A DNA stretch of 64,000 nt from Paenibacillus antri. GTDB taxonomy: Bacteria > Bacillota > Bacilli > Paenibacillales > YIM-B00363. Below are positions 42,674 to 51,179 of this stretch, piece by piece; within the stretch, counting starts at the first letter, position 1, and every line of letters starts with the position of its first letter. The position numbers and the translations under genes are program-made. The notes beneath the pieces are model-generated. The model worked only from the letters and a program-made list of their open reading frames with translations. It was not told where the DNA came from and did no database searches. The DNA lies in assembly GCF_005765165.1 (NCBI RefSeq), contig NZ_VCIW01000025.1, positions 37,790 through 101,789 on the forward strand, in the 5' to 3' direction.

Positions 42674-42713
42674 GAAGTCAGCGAGGATCGAGCCTCGCGG
42701 GCTTCTTTTTCTT
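42674..42713 (+). terminator. Rho-independent terminator after the GH78 gene
   Basis: GCGAGG (42681-42686), loop ATCGAG, CCTCGC (42693-42698), extended by GAAG/CTTC, then TTTTTCTT. It reaches the stop codon of the convergent gene. Confidence 0.75.
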
Positions 42714-42715
42714 AT

Positions 42716-43561
42716 TTATCGGAAAGAGGAAAACCTCAACCGCTTCATGGTGCGGAGCGCGACGATCATCAACCACAGCACCGCCACCATGCTGGGGACA
42801 TAGATGAGCCAATATTGCCATAAGGGCAGGTAGACGCGAAGCGTATCGAATCGCATCATCGCGGCGTTCGCGGCAAAGATGAGCAGCAGCGCGACCGCAC
42901 ACCACCCAAGGCTTCGAGTCCGGTACACGACCGCCGCCAGCAGCGTCGCCTTCGCGAACCCGTATATCGCCGACATGAAGATATCGTCGCGATAGGGGTC
43001 CTCGAATACGCCCGTGTGAAACGCCCGAACGCCGGCGACCGCCAGCACGAAGGCGAACGTCCCGATAGCGGACCACGCGAACATATGCAGCGTGAGGAAG
43101 ACGTACGGGGATGCGCCTTGGCGCACCTTCTCGAGCCACAGGCGGGAAAGCCAGAAGAAGAAGATCAGCGCCGCGATCGTATACGGAATTTTCCACCAAT
43201 GAAGATTGTAAACTTCCAACCAACGGAACAGCCATTCGATCCCGCCGAAGCCGAGCGCCAGCAAGATCCACCACCGCGCGCCGAGCCGGTAAACGGCGAC
43301 GTACACGGCGGCGACCGGCACCGCGATCAAATTCGAAATGACGGCGCCGAACGTATTGTCGTAATACGGTTTGCCCACGAGATGCGGGAAATAGCGATAG
43401 CTTCCGTAGAGCACGAAGGTGAAAAATTCCAAAAAGTAGATCATGCCCGAGAAAGCGAGCACCAGGATGAGCGGCCAAAACGCACGCTTTCGGACGAGCA
43501 GGACCGCAAGCGCGGCGACGCTGACGGCGCTTAAGGCAAGATAAGGGATGTAATTCGGCAT
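42716..43561 (-). CDS. Multi-pass membrane protein, CBO0543-like
   Basis: A 281-residue protein with about eight membrane helices, rich in Trp and Tyr (WWILLALGFGGIEWLFRWLE, YNLHWWKIPYTIAALIFFFW). It resembles the CBO0543 family of small Bacillales membrane proteins, with unknown role. GAGAGGTTC upstream of the ATG is a modest ribosome site. It is single and convergent with the GH78 gene. Confidence 0.6.
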   Translation of the reverse strand: MPNYIPYLALSAVSVAALAVLLVRKRAFWPLILVLAFSGMIYFLEFFTFVLYGSYRYFPHLVGKPYYDNTFGAVISNLIAVPVAAVYVAVYRLGARWWILLALGFGGIEWLFRWLEVYNLHWWKIPYTIAALIFFFWLSRLWLEKVRQGASPYVFLTLHMFAWSAIGTFAFVLAVAGVRAFHTGVFEDPYRDDIFMSAIYGFAKATLLAAVVYRTRSLGWCAVALLLIFAANAAMMRFDTLRVYLPLWQYWLIYVPSMVAVLWLMIVALRTMKRLRFSSFR

Positions 43562-43641
43562 AGGAACCTCTCTGCTATGAATCTAATGACGTATCACTAT
43601 GTTCCCCATCGAAAGCGTATAGCAAACCCGCCGAACGGCGT

Positions 43642-43708
43642 ACCTAAAAAAAACACAAACGCGCAGCGTTGCATTCCATTGTGACCGCTTCCACGGATCG
43701 CGTACGAT
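43642..43708 (+). promoter_or_regulatory. YesN-type promoter, site A (permease operon)
   Basis: ACCTAAAAAAAACACAA (43642-43658) is followed 34 bp from its start by CCATTGT (43676-43682); the -35 TTGTGA is at 43679 and TACGAT (43703-43708) is the -10 after an 18-bp spacer. The same box and spacing recur before the binding protein (45631), the SDR operon (52953) and, inverted, the GH88 gene (59430), which implies one common activator. Confidence 0.65.
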
Positions 43709-43762
43709 AGGAACATCACGAACCGAATCTATCGACTCGAACGACCCATCAGGAGGGGAGCC

Positions 43763-44728
43763 ATGAATTCACACGCACCGACGACGCCGAACGCCTCGCG
43801 GGCCAAGCCGCCGAAACCGAAGCTTCGCTCGACGCTAAGCTTTATGTTGAAATACAAGACGTTGTACTTGCTGGCCGTGCCGGGCGTCGTCTATTTTCTC
43901 GTCTTCAAGTACGTGCCGCTGCTCGGCTCCGTCATCGCGTTTCAGAATTACAATTTGTTCAAGGGGTTCACGGGGAGCCCTTGGGCGGGATTGGCGCATT
44001 TCCAGAAAATGTTCGCGCACTACGACTTCCTCCGTATTTTGAAAAACACGATTTACCTCGGGCTGCTCGACATCGCGATCGCCTTCCCGGCGCCGATCGT
44101 ACTGGCGCTGCTGCTGAACGAGGTGCGCAAGCTCGCCTTCAAGCGGACGGTACAGACCATCATCTATGCGCCACACTTCCTGTCGTGGGTCATTATCAGC
44201 GGCATCTTCGTCGGCATCCTGTCGCCGTCCTCCGGCTTCGTGAACACGATGTTGAGCTGGTTCGGCATCGAGCCGATCTATTTCCTCGTCGAGAACGCCT
44301 GGATCCGGCCGGTGCTCGTCGGCTCGGGCGTATGGAGAGACGTCGGGTACGGCACGATCATCTACCTGGCGGCGCTGACGTCCATTAACCCGGAGCTGTA
44401 CGAAGCGGCCGAGATGGACGGCGCGAACCGGTGGAAGCAGACGCTGGCGATCACGCTTCCGTCGCTGCTGCCCGTCATTACCGTGCTGTTCCTGCTGAAG
44501 ATCGGCGACTTCCTCGACTTCGGCTTCGAACGCGTCTTCGTGTTCCAAAACTCGCTTAATCTCGACAGCAGCGAAATACTGGACACGTTCATCTACAAGG
44601 CGGGCTTGCAGCAGATGCAGTACAGCTACGCGACGGCGATCGGGCTGTTCAAATCGATCGTCGGACTGACGCTGCTCGTCATCGCCAACACGCTGAGCCG
44701 CAGGGCGACCGGCGAGTCGCTGTATTGA
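43763..44728 (+). CDS. Sugar ABC permease (LplB type, third importer)
   Basis: A 321-residue CUT1 permease with a proline-rich N-terminal tail (PPKPKLRSTL), six helices, YVPLLGSVIAFQNYNLFKG and EAA loop EAAEMDGANRWKQTLAITLPSL. AGGAGGGG precedes the ATG. With the next gene and the lipoprotein at 45735 it forms the importer of the uronate-polysaccharide locus. Confidence 0.88.
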   Translation: MNSHAPTTPNASRAKPPKPKLRSTLSFMLKYKTLYLLAVPGVVYFLVFKYVPLLGSVIAFQNYNLFKGFTGSPWAGLAHFQKMFAHYDFLRILKNTIYLGLLDIAIAFPAPIVLALLLNEVRKLAFKRTVQTIIYAPHFLSWVIISGIFVGILSPSSGFVNTMLSWFGIEPIYFLVENAWIRPVLVGSGVWRDVGYGTIIYLAALTSINPELYEAAEMDGANRWKQTLAITLPSLLPVITVLFLLKIGDFLDFGFERVFVFQNSLNLDSSEILDTFIYKAGLQQMQYSYATAIGLFKSIVGLTLLVIANTLSRRATGESLY

Positions 44729-44741
44729 GGAGGGGGACGCC

Positions 44742-45620
44742 ATGAACGCACGAATGACCGCCGGCTACCGGACGTTTACGATATTCAACTACATTTTCTT
44801 GACCGTCGCGACGCTGAGCATGTTTCTGCCGCTCCTGAACGTCATCGCGCAGTCGTTCAGCAGTCCGTTCGCGATCGACCGAGGGGAGGTGCTGTTTTGG
44901 CCGGTCGAGTTCACGACGATTTATTACCAATACGTGTTCCAGGACGCCTCGATCTGGCGCGCCTTCGGCATCTCGGTATTCATTACCGTCGTCGGCACGT
45001 TCATTAACCTGGCCGCGACGTCGTCGCTCGCGTATCCGCTCTCCCGCGACGAATTCGTCGGCCGGAAGCAGCTGCTGCTGATGATCGTCTTTACGATGAT
45101 TTTCACCGCGCCGCTCATTCCGGAATTCATCCTGATTCGCGAGCTGAGATTGTCGAATACGCTCTGGGCGCTCATGATTCCGACGGCGATCAGCGCGTTC
45201 AACTTGATCGTGATGCGATCGTTCTTCATACAAATTCCGAAGGAGCTCATCGATTCCGGCCGCATCGACGGCGCCGGCGAGCTGCGCATGGCATGGAGCA
45301 TCGTGCTGCCGCTGTCGAAGCCGGTGATGGCGACGGTGGGCATTTTCTACTCGGTCATGAACTGGAACACGTATAAGAACGCGTTGTACTATATTAACGA
45401 CAGAGCCTTGTACCCGCTGCAGATCAAGCTGCGCGAGATGCTCATTACCGACGACATCGTCGACACGGGGAACGATCTGTTCTCGAACCTCGCGACGGCG
45501 TCGCCGCAAGGGGTGCAGATGACGGTCATTATCGTCGCGACGGTGCCGATCGTCATGATCTATCCGTTCCTGCAGCGGTACTTCGTCAAGGGCATGATGG
45601 TCGGCTCGATCAAGTCGTAA
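44742..45620 (+). CDS. Sugar ABC permease (YtcP type, third importer)
   Basis: A 292-residue CUT1 permease; six helices, EAA-like loop DSGRIDGAGELRMAWSIVLPLS and C-terminus YPFLQRYFVKGMMVGSIKS. GAGGAGGGGG lies before the ATG. It is 13 bp behind its partner. The binding-protein gene follows after an own promoter. Confidence 0.88.
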   Translation: MNARMTAGYRTFTIFNYIFLTVATLSMFLPLLNVIAQSFSSPFAIDRGEVLFWPVEFTTIYYQYVFQDASIWRAFGISVFITVVGTFINLAATSSLAYPLSRDEFVGRKQLLLMIVFTMIFTAPLIPEFILIRELRLSNTLWALMIPTAISAFNLIVMRSFFIQIPKELIDSGRIDGAGELRMAWSIVLPLSKPVMATVGIFYSVMNWNTYKNALYYINDRALYPLQIKLREMLITDDIVDTGNDLFSNLATASPQGVQMTVIIVATVPIVMIYPFLQRYFVKGMMVGSIKS

Positions 45621-45630
45621 GCGCGGGGTC

Positions 45631-45696
45631 ACCTAAAAAAACGACAAGTCGATGCAATATCATTCCATTGTTGGAAAATACATGCGATACCAAAAT
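45631..45696 (+). promoter_or_regulatory. YesN-type promoter, site B (binding protein)
   Basis: ACCTAAAAAAACGACAA (45631-45647), then CCATTGT 34 bp from the start of the box (45665), -35 TTGTTG (45668-45673), 17-bp spacer and a poor -10 CAAAAT (45691-45696). Even CATTCCATTGT is shared with site A. Confidence 0.65.
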
Positions 45697-45734
45697 GAGG
45701 GCGTAGCGACATTATTCGAGAAGAGGGGATTCAC

Positions 45735-47357
45735 TTGAAGAAAAGGTCATCCATCTTTCTTGTAAGCGTTCTTATGATCAGTCTTCTGGCGGCTTGCACG
45801 CAAAGCCCGTCGGCGACGCCTTCGACGGACGCGCCGCCGGCGTCGGGCGGGACGGCGACGGAGAAGCCCGCGGACGACAAGCCGTCGGAGCCCGAGGCGC
45901 CGAAGGAGCCGACGAAGTTCTCGATCGGGATGCGGACGTTGAACGTGAAGTACGTGGAAAATCACGCGAACATCAACGACGATCCGTACGTGAAGGCGTT
46001 GGAGCGATTTACGAACACGGACCTGGACATTCGTCTCATCCCGCACGCCGAGTACGAGACGAAGATGGTGCAGATGTTCGCGACGAACGACTTGACGGAC
46101 GTCATCCAGGCGAGCGGCGGCATCAGCGGCAAGGAGCTGGCGGGTTCGGTCGAAGCCGGCGTGTTCGTCGATCTGAAGCCATACCTCGAAGAACACGGCA
46201 AGGCGCTGCTCGAGACGATTCCCGAAGCCGCTTGGGAGAGGGTGACGGACGCTGAAGGACATATCTACGGCATTCCGGAATATCTCGGCAATCCGTCCCG
46301 CCGGGCGACGTGGATTCGGATGGATTTGCTCGAGAAAACCGGGCTGCCGGTGCCGAAGACGGTCGACGAATTTCTCGAGGTGCTGCGCGCGTTCAAGAAA
46401 TTAGGGGTGGAAGAGCCGTTCGCGGGCCGGGCGGAGTTCAAATACGCGGATACGTTCTTCGGGGCGTACGACGTATTCGGATACGGCAACGAACTGGAGC
46501 TCGTCGACGGGAAGATGCAGCCGAAGTTCTTGGACGTCGAGAACATGCAGGCCGCTATCGGGGTGTATAAGACGATGTACGACGAAGGGCTCATGAGCAA
46601 GGAATTCGCGACGGTCAACCCGAACACGTTCAAGGCGACCATTACGTCCGGCAAGGCGGGCATGTGGAGCATGAACGCCAACGAGCTCCCGATCTGGGGC
46701 GAACAGCTCGTGAACAACGTGCCGGAGGCGAAGGTGGCGCTCATTCCGTCGCCGATCGGGCCCGACGGCAAAGGCGGGTATTCCTTATACAGCCCGGTGA
46801 CGCGCTCCTTCCTGATCACGAAGCAAGCGGAAGACAAAGTCGTGGACATCATTAAATTTTTCGAATGGCAGACGACGGAGGAAGCGAAGCTGTTTTTCAG
46901 CTACGGCCTCGAGGGCACGGACTACGCGATGAACGGCAGCGAGCCGGCGTATAAAGCGCCGGAGACGAACGAAGAGCTCGACAAGCAGCGGTACTTGAAC
47001 TACTGGCTGTGGATGGTCCAGGATACGACGTACAACGAGCTCGTGCTCAGCCAGACGGAGGAAGGCAGAGCGTTGATCGAGATCTATGACACGATGCTGG
47101 CGAACGAAGGCCGCGACGGCTACGAGTTCAACGATCCGCTGGAAGCATGGGTGAACAATCCGGACATCAACCCGTTCTCCGACCGGTACCCGCCGCTGAT
47201 CAACGAGCACATTATGAAAATGGTGTTCGGCCAAGAGCCGATCGCAGACTGGCCGAAGGTTATCGAGGAATGGCGCTCGAAGGGCGGCGACGCGTTGATC
47301 GAGGAGGCGACCAAGAAATACAACGAAGGCGCGGTCGTGTATGCGCCGCAGCGATAA
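45735..47357 (+). CDS. Sugar-binding lipoprotein (third importer)
   Basis: A 540-residue binding lipoprotein starting at TTG 45735 behind AGAGGGG. The signal peptide ends in LLAAC (Cys about residue 21), followed by a Pro/Ser/Ala-rich linker. The fold is that of LplA/YtcQ proteins. Given the lyase and GH88 genes downstream, the ligand is probably an unsaturated uronate oligosaccharide made outside the cell or a related acidic glycan. Confidence 0.85.
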   Translation: MKKRSSIFLVSVLMISLLAACTQSPSATPSTDAPPASGGTATEKPADDKPSEPEAPKEPTKFSIGMRTLNVKYVENHANINDDPYVKALERFTNTDLDIRLIPHAEYETKMVQMFATNDLTDVIQASGGISGKELAGSVEAGVFVDLKPYLEEHGKALLETIPEAAWERVTDAEGHIYGIPEYLGNPSRRATWIRMDLLEKTGLPVPKTVDEFLEVLRAFKKLGVEEPFAGRAEFKYADTFFGAYDVFGYGNELELVDGKMQPKFLDVENMQAAIGVYKTMYDEGLMSKEFATVNPNTFKATITSGKAGMWSMNANELPIWGEQLVNNVPEAKVALIPSPIGPDGKGGYSLYSPVTRSFLITKQAEDKVVDIIKFFEWQTTEEAKLFFSYGLEGTDYAMNGSEPAYKAPETNEELDKQRYLNYWLWMVQDTTYNELVLSQTEEGRALIEIYDTMLANEGRDGYEFNDPLEAWVNNPDINPFSDRYPPLINEHIMKMVFGQEPIADWPKVIEEWRSKGGDALIEEATKKYNEGAVVYAPQR

Positions 47358-47367
47358 TAGAATCGGA

Positions 47368-47403
47368 CTCCCCGCGCGGTTGCGCGGGGAGCGTCTTTCT
47401 TTT
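47368..47403 (+). terminator. Rho-independent terminator after the binding protein
   Basis: CTCCCCGCGC (47368-47377) pairs with GCGCGGGGAG (47382-47391), then CGTCTTTCTTTT. Confidence 0.8.
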
Positions 47404-47425
47404 AAGATGAAGTTCATAAGAGATT

Positions 47426-47439
47426 TGAAAGCGGTTGCA
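47426..47439. promoter_or_regulatory. cre-like site before the YesN gene
   Basis: TGAAAGCGGTTGCA fits the CcpA pattern TGWAANCGNTNWCA except for one of the weak positions. It lies 30 bp before the regulator start codon, so glucose repression of the whole locus through its regulator is possible. Confidence 0.45.
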
Positions 47440-47469
47440 ACCATTCCCGCTCGACGGAGGAGGCGCTCT

Positions 47470-48507
47470 ATGTACAATGTGTTGGTCGTGGACGACGAGC
47501 CGATGATTCGACGAGGGCTGACGAAAATCTTAGAGAGCGGCGGTTTCGGGCTCGAGGACATTCGCTCGGCGGAGAACGGAGTCGAGGCGCTGGAGCAGAT
47601 TCGGGCGTTTCCGCCCGACTTTCTGTTCACCGACATCCGGATGGCGAAGATGGACGGCTTGGAATTGTGCGGCGTCGTGTCCCGCGAATATCCGCACATC
47701 CAGATCGTGATCGTGACGGGCTACGACGACTTCGCGTACGCCCGGCAAGGGATCGCGTGCGGCGTGAAGGAATACTTGCTTAAGCCCATTACGAAGAAGA
47801 GCATTCAGGAGGTCGTCGTTCGGTTGCTCGACGCGGAGCGCAAACGAGAGCGCTCGCTTCCGTCCCTGGCGAAGTCGACGGCATGGATCGACGCGATGGA
47901 GGAAGCCGTCTGGTCGTTGTCGGAGGACGACGTCGCCCGCGGCATCGAGTCGCTGTTCGGCGAGCTCCGGGGCAAGGGGCTGTCGACGCACCAACAGACG
48001 GCGATCGTCGCGGACCTGTGCGAGCTGCTTGCGCGGAAGCTGAACGCGCGCGACGTCTATCCGCTCGAGACGTCGTTCCGGAAGGAGAGCGTCGCCGGAA
48101 GCGAGGATGCGCGGGCGCGCCTCGTCGAGTTCGCCGCTTCCGCCATGGATGCGCTCCGAACGAAGCGCAAGGGCAAGGCGAAGGATCCGATCGAAGAAGC
48201 GAAGAAGTTCGTCGAGCTTCACCTGTCCCGCGACTTCTCCTTGGAGGAAGTAGCCGACATGCTCGGACTGAACGCCTCGTACTTCAGTCAATTGTTCAAG
48301 CAGTCGACCGGAGAGACGTTCGCCTCGTACCGCATCCGCCGCCGCATGGAGCGGGCCAAGCGGCTGCTCGCCGAGCCGCGGCATCGCATCACGGACATTT
48401 CGTACGAGGTCGGCTACGCGGACCACCCTCATTTCACGAAGACGTTCAAGAAGATGACCGGCGATACGCCGAAACAATTCAGGGAGAAGCTGGGAATCGA
48501 CTCATGA
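47470..48507 (+). CDS. YesN-type response regulator with AraC HTH (uronate locus)
   Basis: A 345-residue regulator, shorter than the one at 32617. Receiver with phospho-acceptor Asp55 (FLFTDIRMAKMDG), a linker and C-terminal AraC HTH (FSLEEVADMLGLNASYFSQL, ITDISYEVGYADHPHFTKTF). GGAGGAGG precedes the ATG; the upstream part of the open frame covers the terminator and is not coding. It overlaps the kinase gene (ATGA). It is the best candidate to bind the shared A-tract boxes of sites A-D. Confidence 0.9.
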   Translation: MYNVLVVDDEPMIRRGLTKILESGGFGLEDIRSAENGVEALEQIRAFPPDFLFTDIRMAKMDGLELCGVVSREYPHIQIVIVTGYDDFAYARQGIACGVKEYLLKPITKKSIQEVVVRLLDAERKRERSLPSLAKSTAWIDAMEEAVWSLSEDDVARGIESLFGELRGKGLSTHQQTAIVADLCELLARKLNARDVYPLETSFRKESVAGSEDARARLVEFAASAMDALRTKRKGKAKDPIEEAKKFVELHLSRDFSLEEVADMLGLNASYFSQLFKQSTGETFASYRIRRRMERAKRLLAEPRHRITDISYEVGYADHPHFTKTFKKMTGDTPKQFREKLGIDS

Positions 48508-50369
48508 GGAAGAGCTTATTCGGCCAAATCTATCTGTACTTCACCGTCGTCATTTTGCTCTCGATCTTAGGCGTCGGCGTCGTCTCGTATATGCAGTCGT
48601 CGCGCGCCCTGGACGATCAGGTCGAGCGTTACATCAGCCAATTGATCCGGCACTCGACGTCGCAGACCGAGTCTTATTTGCGGCGTTACGAGCTGGCGAG
48701 CGATTCGCTGCTGTCCGAGGACGCGGTGAAGCAATTCATGGAGATGGATCCCGAGGACAGCTATCGATTCTACGAGTTGACCCAGACGATTCAGAAAAAT
48801 TTGTTCCGCAAGACGTTCATCGCCTATCCGAGCGTTCATTCGATCACGGTTATCGGCGACCACGGCAAGGCGGTCATCGACGACAACCAAAACTGGGCGA
48901 CTTACACGAACTTCGACCCCGAGCAAACGCTCGCGTACGTGAACGCCAAGGTGCCGCCGGACGGAAAGATCGCGATATTCCGCAACGACGATGAGAAGGG
49001 CCGGGGCGCGACGATCACGATCGCTCGCCGAATCCGGGGGTTCGTCTCCTATCAGCCGAAGGGCATCCTCGCCATGGAAATCAAGACCGAGCAGCTCGCT
49101 CCGCTGTGGGACATGGCGGATCTCGGACCGTCCGCGACGTTCTTCATCGCCGACGAGAGCGGACGCATCATCTACGAGCCGTCGTCGTCGAGGTTGACCG
49201 ATGCGGACATGGTCGCCGTCGCGTCTCGACTGACGGGCGGGACCGAGCGGTCGGAGATCATTCCGATCGGCGGGGAGCCGACGCTGTTCGTCGCCAGAGA
49301 ATCCGCTTATCTGAAATGGAAGATGATCGTCTCGCTCCCCGTCGACGAGCTGCGCCGTCCGGTCGATTCCATCCGGACGACGACGTGGGCCGTCGGCCTC
49401 GCGACGCTGCTCATCGCCTTGCTGCTCGCGTATCGATTCGGACGGACGATCACCCGGCCGATCCGTTCCGTCATGGAAGGGATGCGCGAGACGGAAAAGG
49501 GGAACTGGAGCCGCCTCGAGGACCATGGACGGGACGACGAGCTCGGAGGACTGATCCATCGCTACAACCTGATGGTCAGCCGCTTGTCGGAGATGATCGA
49601 CCTCGTCTACGACGCGGAGTTGAAGCAGCAGAAGTCGGAGCTCGAGCTGCAGCGCAGCCGGTTCGAACGGCAGCAGGCGGAATTTCAGGCGCTGCAGCTG
49701 CAGATCAACCCGCACTTCCTGTACAATACATTGGAGACGATCAACTGCTACGCCATCGTGCAGGACTCGGACGAAATTTCGGAGATCGTCGAAGCGATGG
49801 CGTTCATGCTCCGATACTCGGTACAGACGCATCTGGAAGAAATTACGCTCGTCAACGAACTGAACCATGTGCGCAACTACATGGTCATCATGCGGCATCG
49901 GCTCGGCAACGGCTTCGAGCTGGACGTCGCCGTTCCTCCGTCGCTGCTGCTGCGGCACATGGTCCGGCTCACGATGCAGCCGCTCGTCGAGAACGCGCTG
50001 CAGCACGCGTTTCGGGACGGCATGGAGCCGCATCATTACATCCGCATCGACGCCGCAGAGACCGCGGACGAATTCCGCGTGTACGTCGAAGACAACGGCG
50101 TCGGCATGACGCCGGAGAAGCTCGCCGCGCTGCGGTCGAAGCTGGCGGAAGACGCGGCGGAAGCCGAAGCGGCGGCGACGGCCGCGCTCGATCGTCCCGA
50201 CGGCGGCGGCCCCGCCGCGGCCCGCACGATTCTGCGCCGCGGCGGCATCGGCATCGTCAACGTGCACCGCCGCATCCGCATGGTGTACGGCGAAGGCTAC
50301 GGCCTCGCCATCGATAGCGAAGAGGGGCGCGGCACCCGCTTCACGATGCGCATGCCAAGAAGGGGGTGA
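48504..50369 (+). CDS. YesM-type sensor histidine kinase (uronate locus)
   Basis: A 621-residue membrane kinase: first helix (FGQIYLYFTVVILLSILGVG), outer sensor domain to about residue 285, second helix (TTWAVGLATLLIALLLAYRF), HAMP, then QINPHFLYNTLE with His404 and an HATPase domain with DNGVGMTPEKL. Between the N box and the G box it has an insertion rich in Ala and Glu (AEDAAEAEAAATAALDRP). Its ATG overlaps the stop of the regulator gene. It is the sensor for the local importer and lyase genes. Confidence 0.9.
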   Translation: MRKSLFGQIYLYFTVVILLSILGVGVVSYMQSSRALDDQVERYISQLIRHSTSQTESYLRRYELASDSLLSEDAVKQFMEMDPEDSYRFYELTQTIQKNLFRKTFIAYPSVHSITVIGDHGKAVIDDNQNWATYTNFDPEQTLAYVNAKVPPDGKIAIFRNDDEKGRGATITIARRIRGFVSYQPKGILAMEIKTEQLAPLWDMADLGPSATFFIADESGRIIYEPSSSRLTDADMVAVASRLTGGTERSEIIPIGGEPTLFVARESAYLKWKMIVSLPVDELRRPVDSIRTTTWAVGLATLLIALLLAYRFGRTITRPIRSVMEGMRETEKGNWSRLEDHGRDDELGGLIHRYNLMVSRLSEMIDLVYDAELKQQKSELELQRSRFERQQAEFQALQLQINPHFLYNTLETINCYAIVQDSDEISEIVEAMAFMLRYSVQTHLEEITLVNELNHVRNYMVIMRHRLGNGFELDVAVPPSLLLRHMVRLTMQPLVENALQHAFRDGMEPHHYIRIDAAETADEFRVYVEDNGVGMTPEKLAALRSKLAEDAAEAEAAATAALDRPDGGGPAAARTILRRGGIGIVNVHRRIRMVYGEGYGLAIDSEEGRGTRFTMRMPRRG

Positions 50370-50491
50370 CGGCTGTGGCTGTCCCCCTTTATTACATTGC
50401 GATTGGAAGGACCGCCACAAACCTGAGCCGCCGCCGCCGCTTGCTAGAACTCTACCGGGAGAGCTCCTATTGAACCACTCTCTCCCGGCGC

Positions 50492-50519
50492 CTTTCTAAC
50501 CTGATTCCTCTTGTTCAGG
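50492..50519 (-). repeat. 28-bp transposase-end repeat, array copy 1
   Basis: Begins CTTTCTAACC and ends TTGTTCAGG on the plus strand; on the minus strand it fits CCTGA, N9, ATCA, GG, TTAGAAAG exactly. Confidence 0.8.
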
Positions 50520-50601
50520 AAAACTGTACGTAGACCCGAGCTTCCGCCCCTTGCTAGAACTCCTCCGGCAAAGCTCCTATTGACCCACTCTCTACCGGCG
50601 G

Positions 50602-50629
50602 CTTTCTAACCTGATTCCTCTTGTTCAGG
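50602..50629 (-). repeat. 28-bp transposase-end repeat, array copy 2
   Basis: Identical to copy 1 over all 28 bases, 110 bp further on. Confidence 0.8.
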
Positions 50630-50713
50630 TAAACTGTACGTAAACCCGAGCCACCGCCCCTTGCTAGAACTCCTCCGGCAAAGCTCCTACATATACACAC
50701 TCTATCCCGGCGG

Positions 50714-50772
50714 CATTCTAACCTGATTCCTCTTGTTCAGGAAAACTGAATTGAAGACATCACCTTAGAAAG
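50714..50772. repeat. 59-bp palindromic element made of two inverted 28-bp repeats
   Basis: A minus-strand copy (50714-50741, one change: CATTC for CTTTC) and a plus-strand copy (50745-50772, ending ATCACCTTAGAAAG) face each other with only AAA between, so the RNA or single strand could fold into one imperfect hairpin. It looks like the two ends of the transposase element brought together without the gene. Confidence 0.75.
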
Positions 50773-50801
50773 GGGATGGGGGGAATTCCCAGGGGCCATC
50801 T

Positions 50802-50829
50802 CCTGAGCTAAGGCAATCACCTGAGAAAG
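50802..50829 (+). repeat. 28-bp transposase-end repeat, plus-strand array copy
   Basis: Begins CCTGAGCTAAGG and ends ATCACCTGAGAAAG; one change in the 3' block. Confidence 0.7.
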
Positions 50830-50912
50830 GACCGCAGACCACTTAAGCACCCTGCGACACCCTCTAGAATTCTACCGGCAAAGCTCTTGCTGAGACACAC
50901 TCTCTCCTGACG

Positions 50913-50971
50913 GATTTTAACCGGATTCCCCTTGTTCAGGAAAACTGAGTTGAAGACATCACCTTAGAAAG
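50913..50971. repeat. Second 59-bp palindromic element
   Basis: A degenerate minus-strand copy (50913-50940) and a good plus-strand copy (50944-50971, ending ATCACCTTAGAAAG) joined by AAA, the same plan as at 50714-50772. A third, more decayed example is at 51054-51102. Confidence 0.65.
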
Positions 50972-51140
50972 GACCGCAGACCGCCTATGCACCCTGTGAC
51001 AACCTCTAGAATTCTATCGGCAAAGCTCCTACTGATACACACCTTCTCGGTGCCCTTCAAACCTGCTTTCCTTTTCAGGAAAACTGAGTTGGGAAGCAAG
51101 GAAGAGGCGCGTCGTACCAAATATCCCTACCGGGCGATCT

Positions 51141-51168
51141 CCTGAGCTGAGGCAATCAACTTAGAAAG
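51141..51168 (+). repeat. 28-bp transposase-end repeat, last array copy
   Basis: Begins CCTGAGCTGAGG and ends ATCAACTTAGAAAG, 12 bp before the stop codon of the PQQ-type gene. Confidence 0.7.
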
Positions 51169-51179
51169 GCGCCGCAACC

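Noticed and set aside
48567..50420. 617-codon minus-strand frame opposite the kinase gene
   Set aside because: No motifs or ribosome site; the plus strand encodes a canonical YesM kinase.
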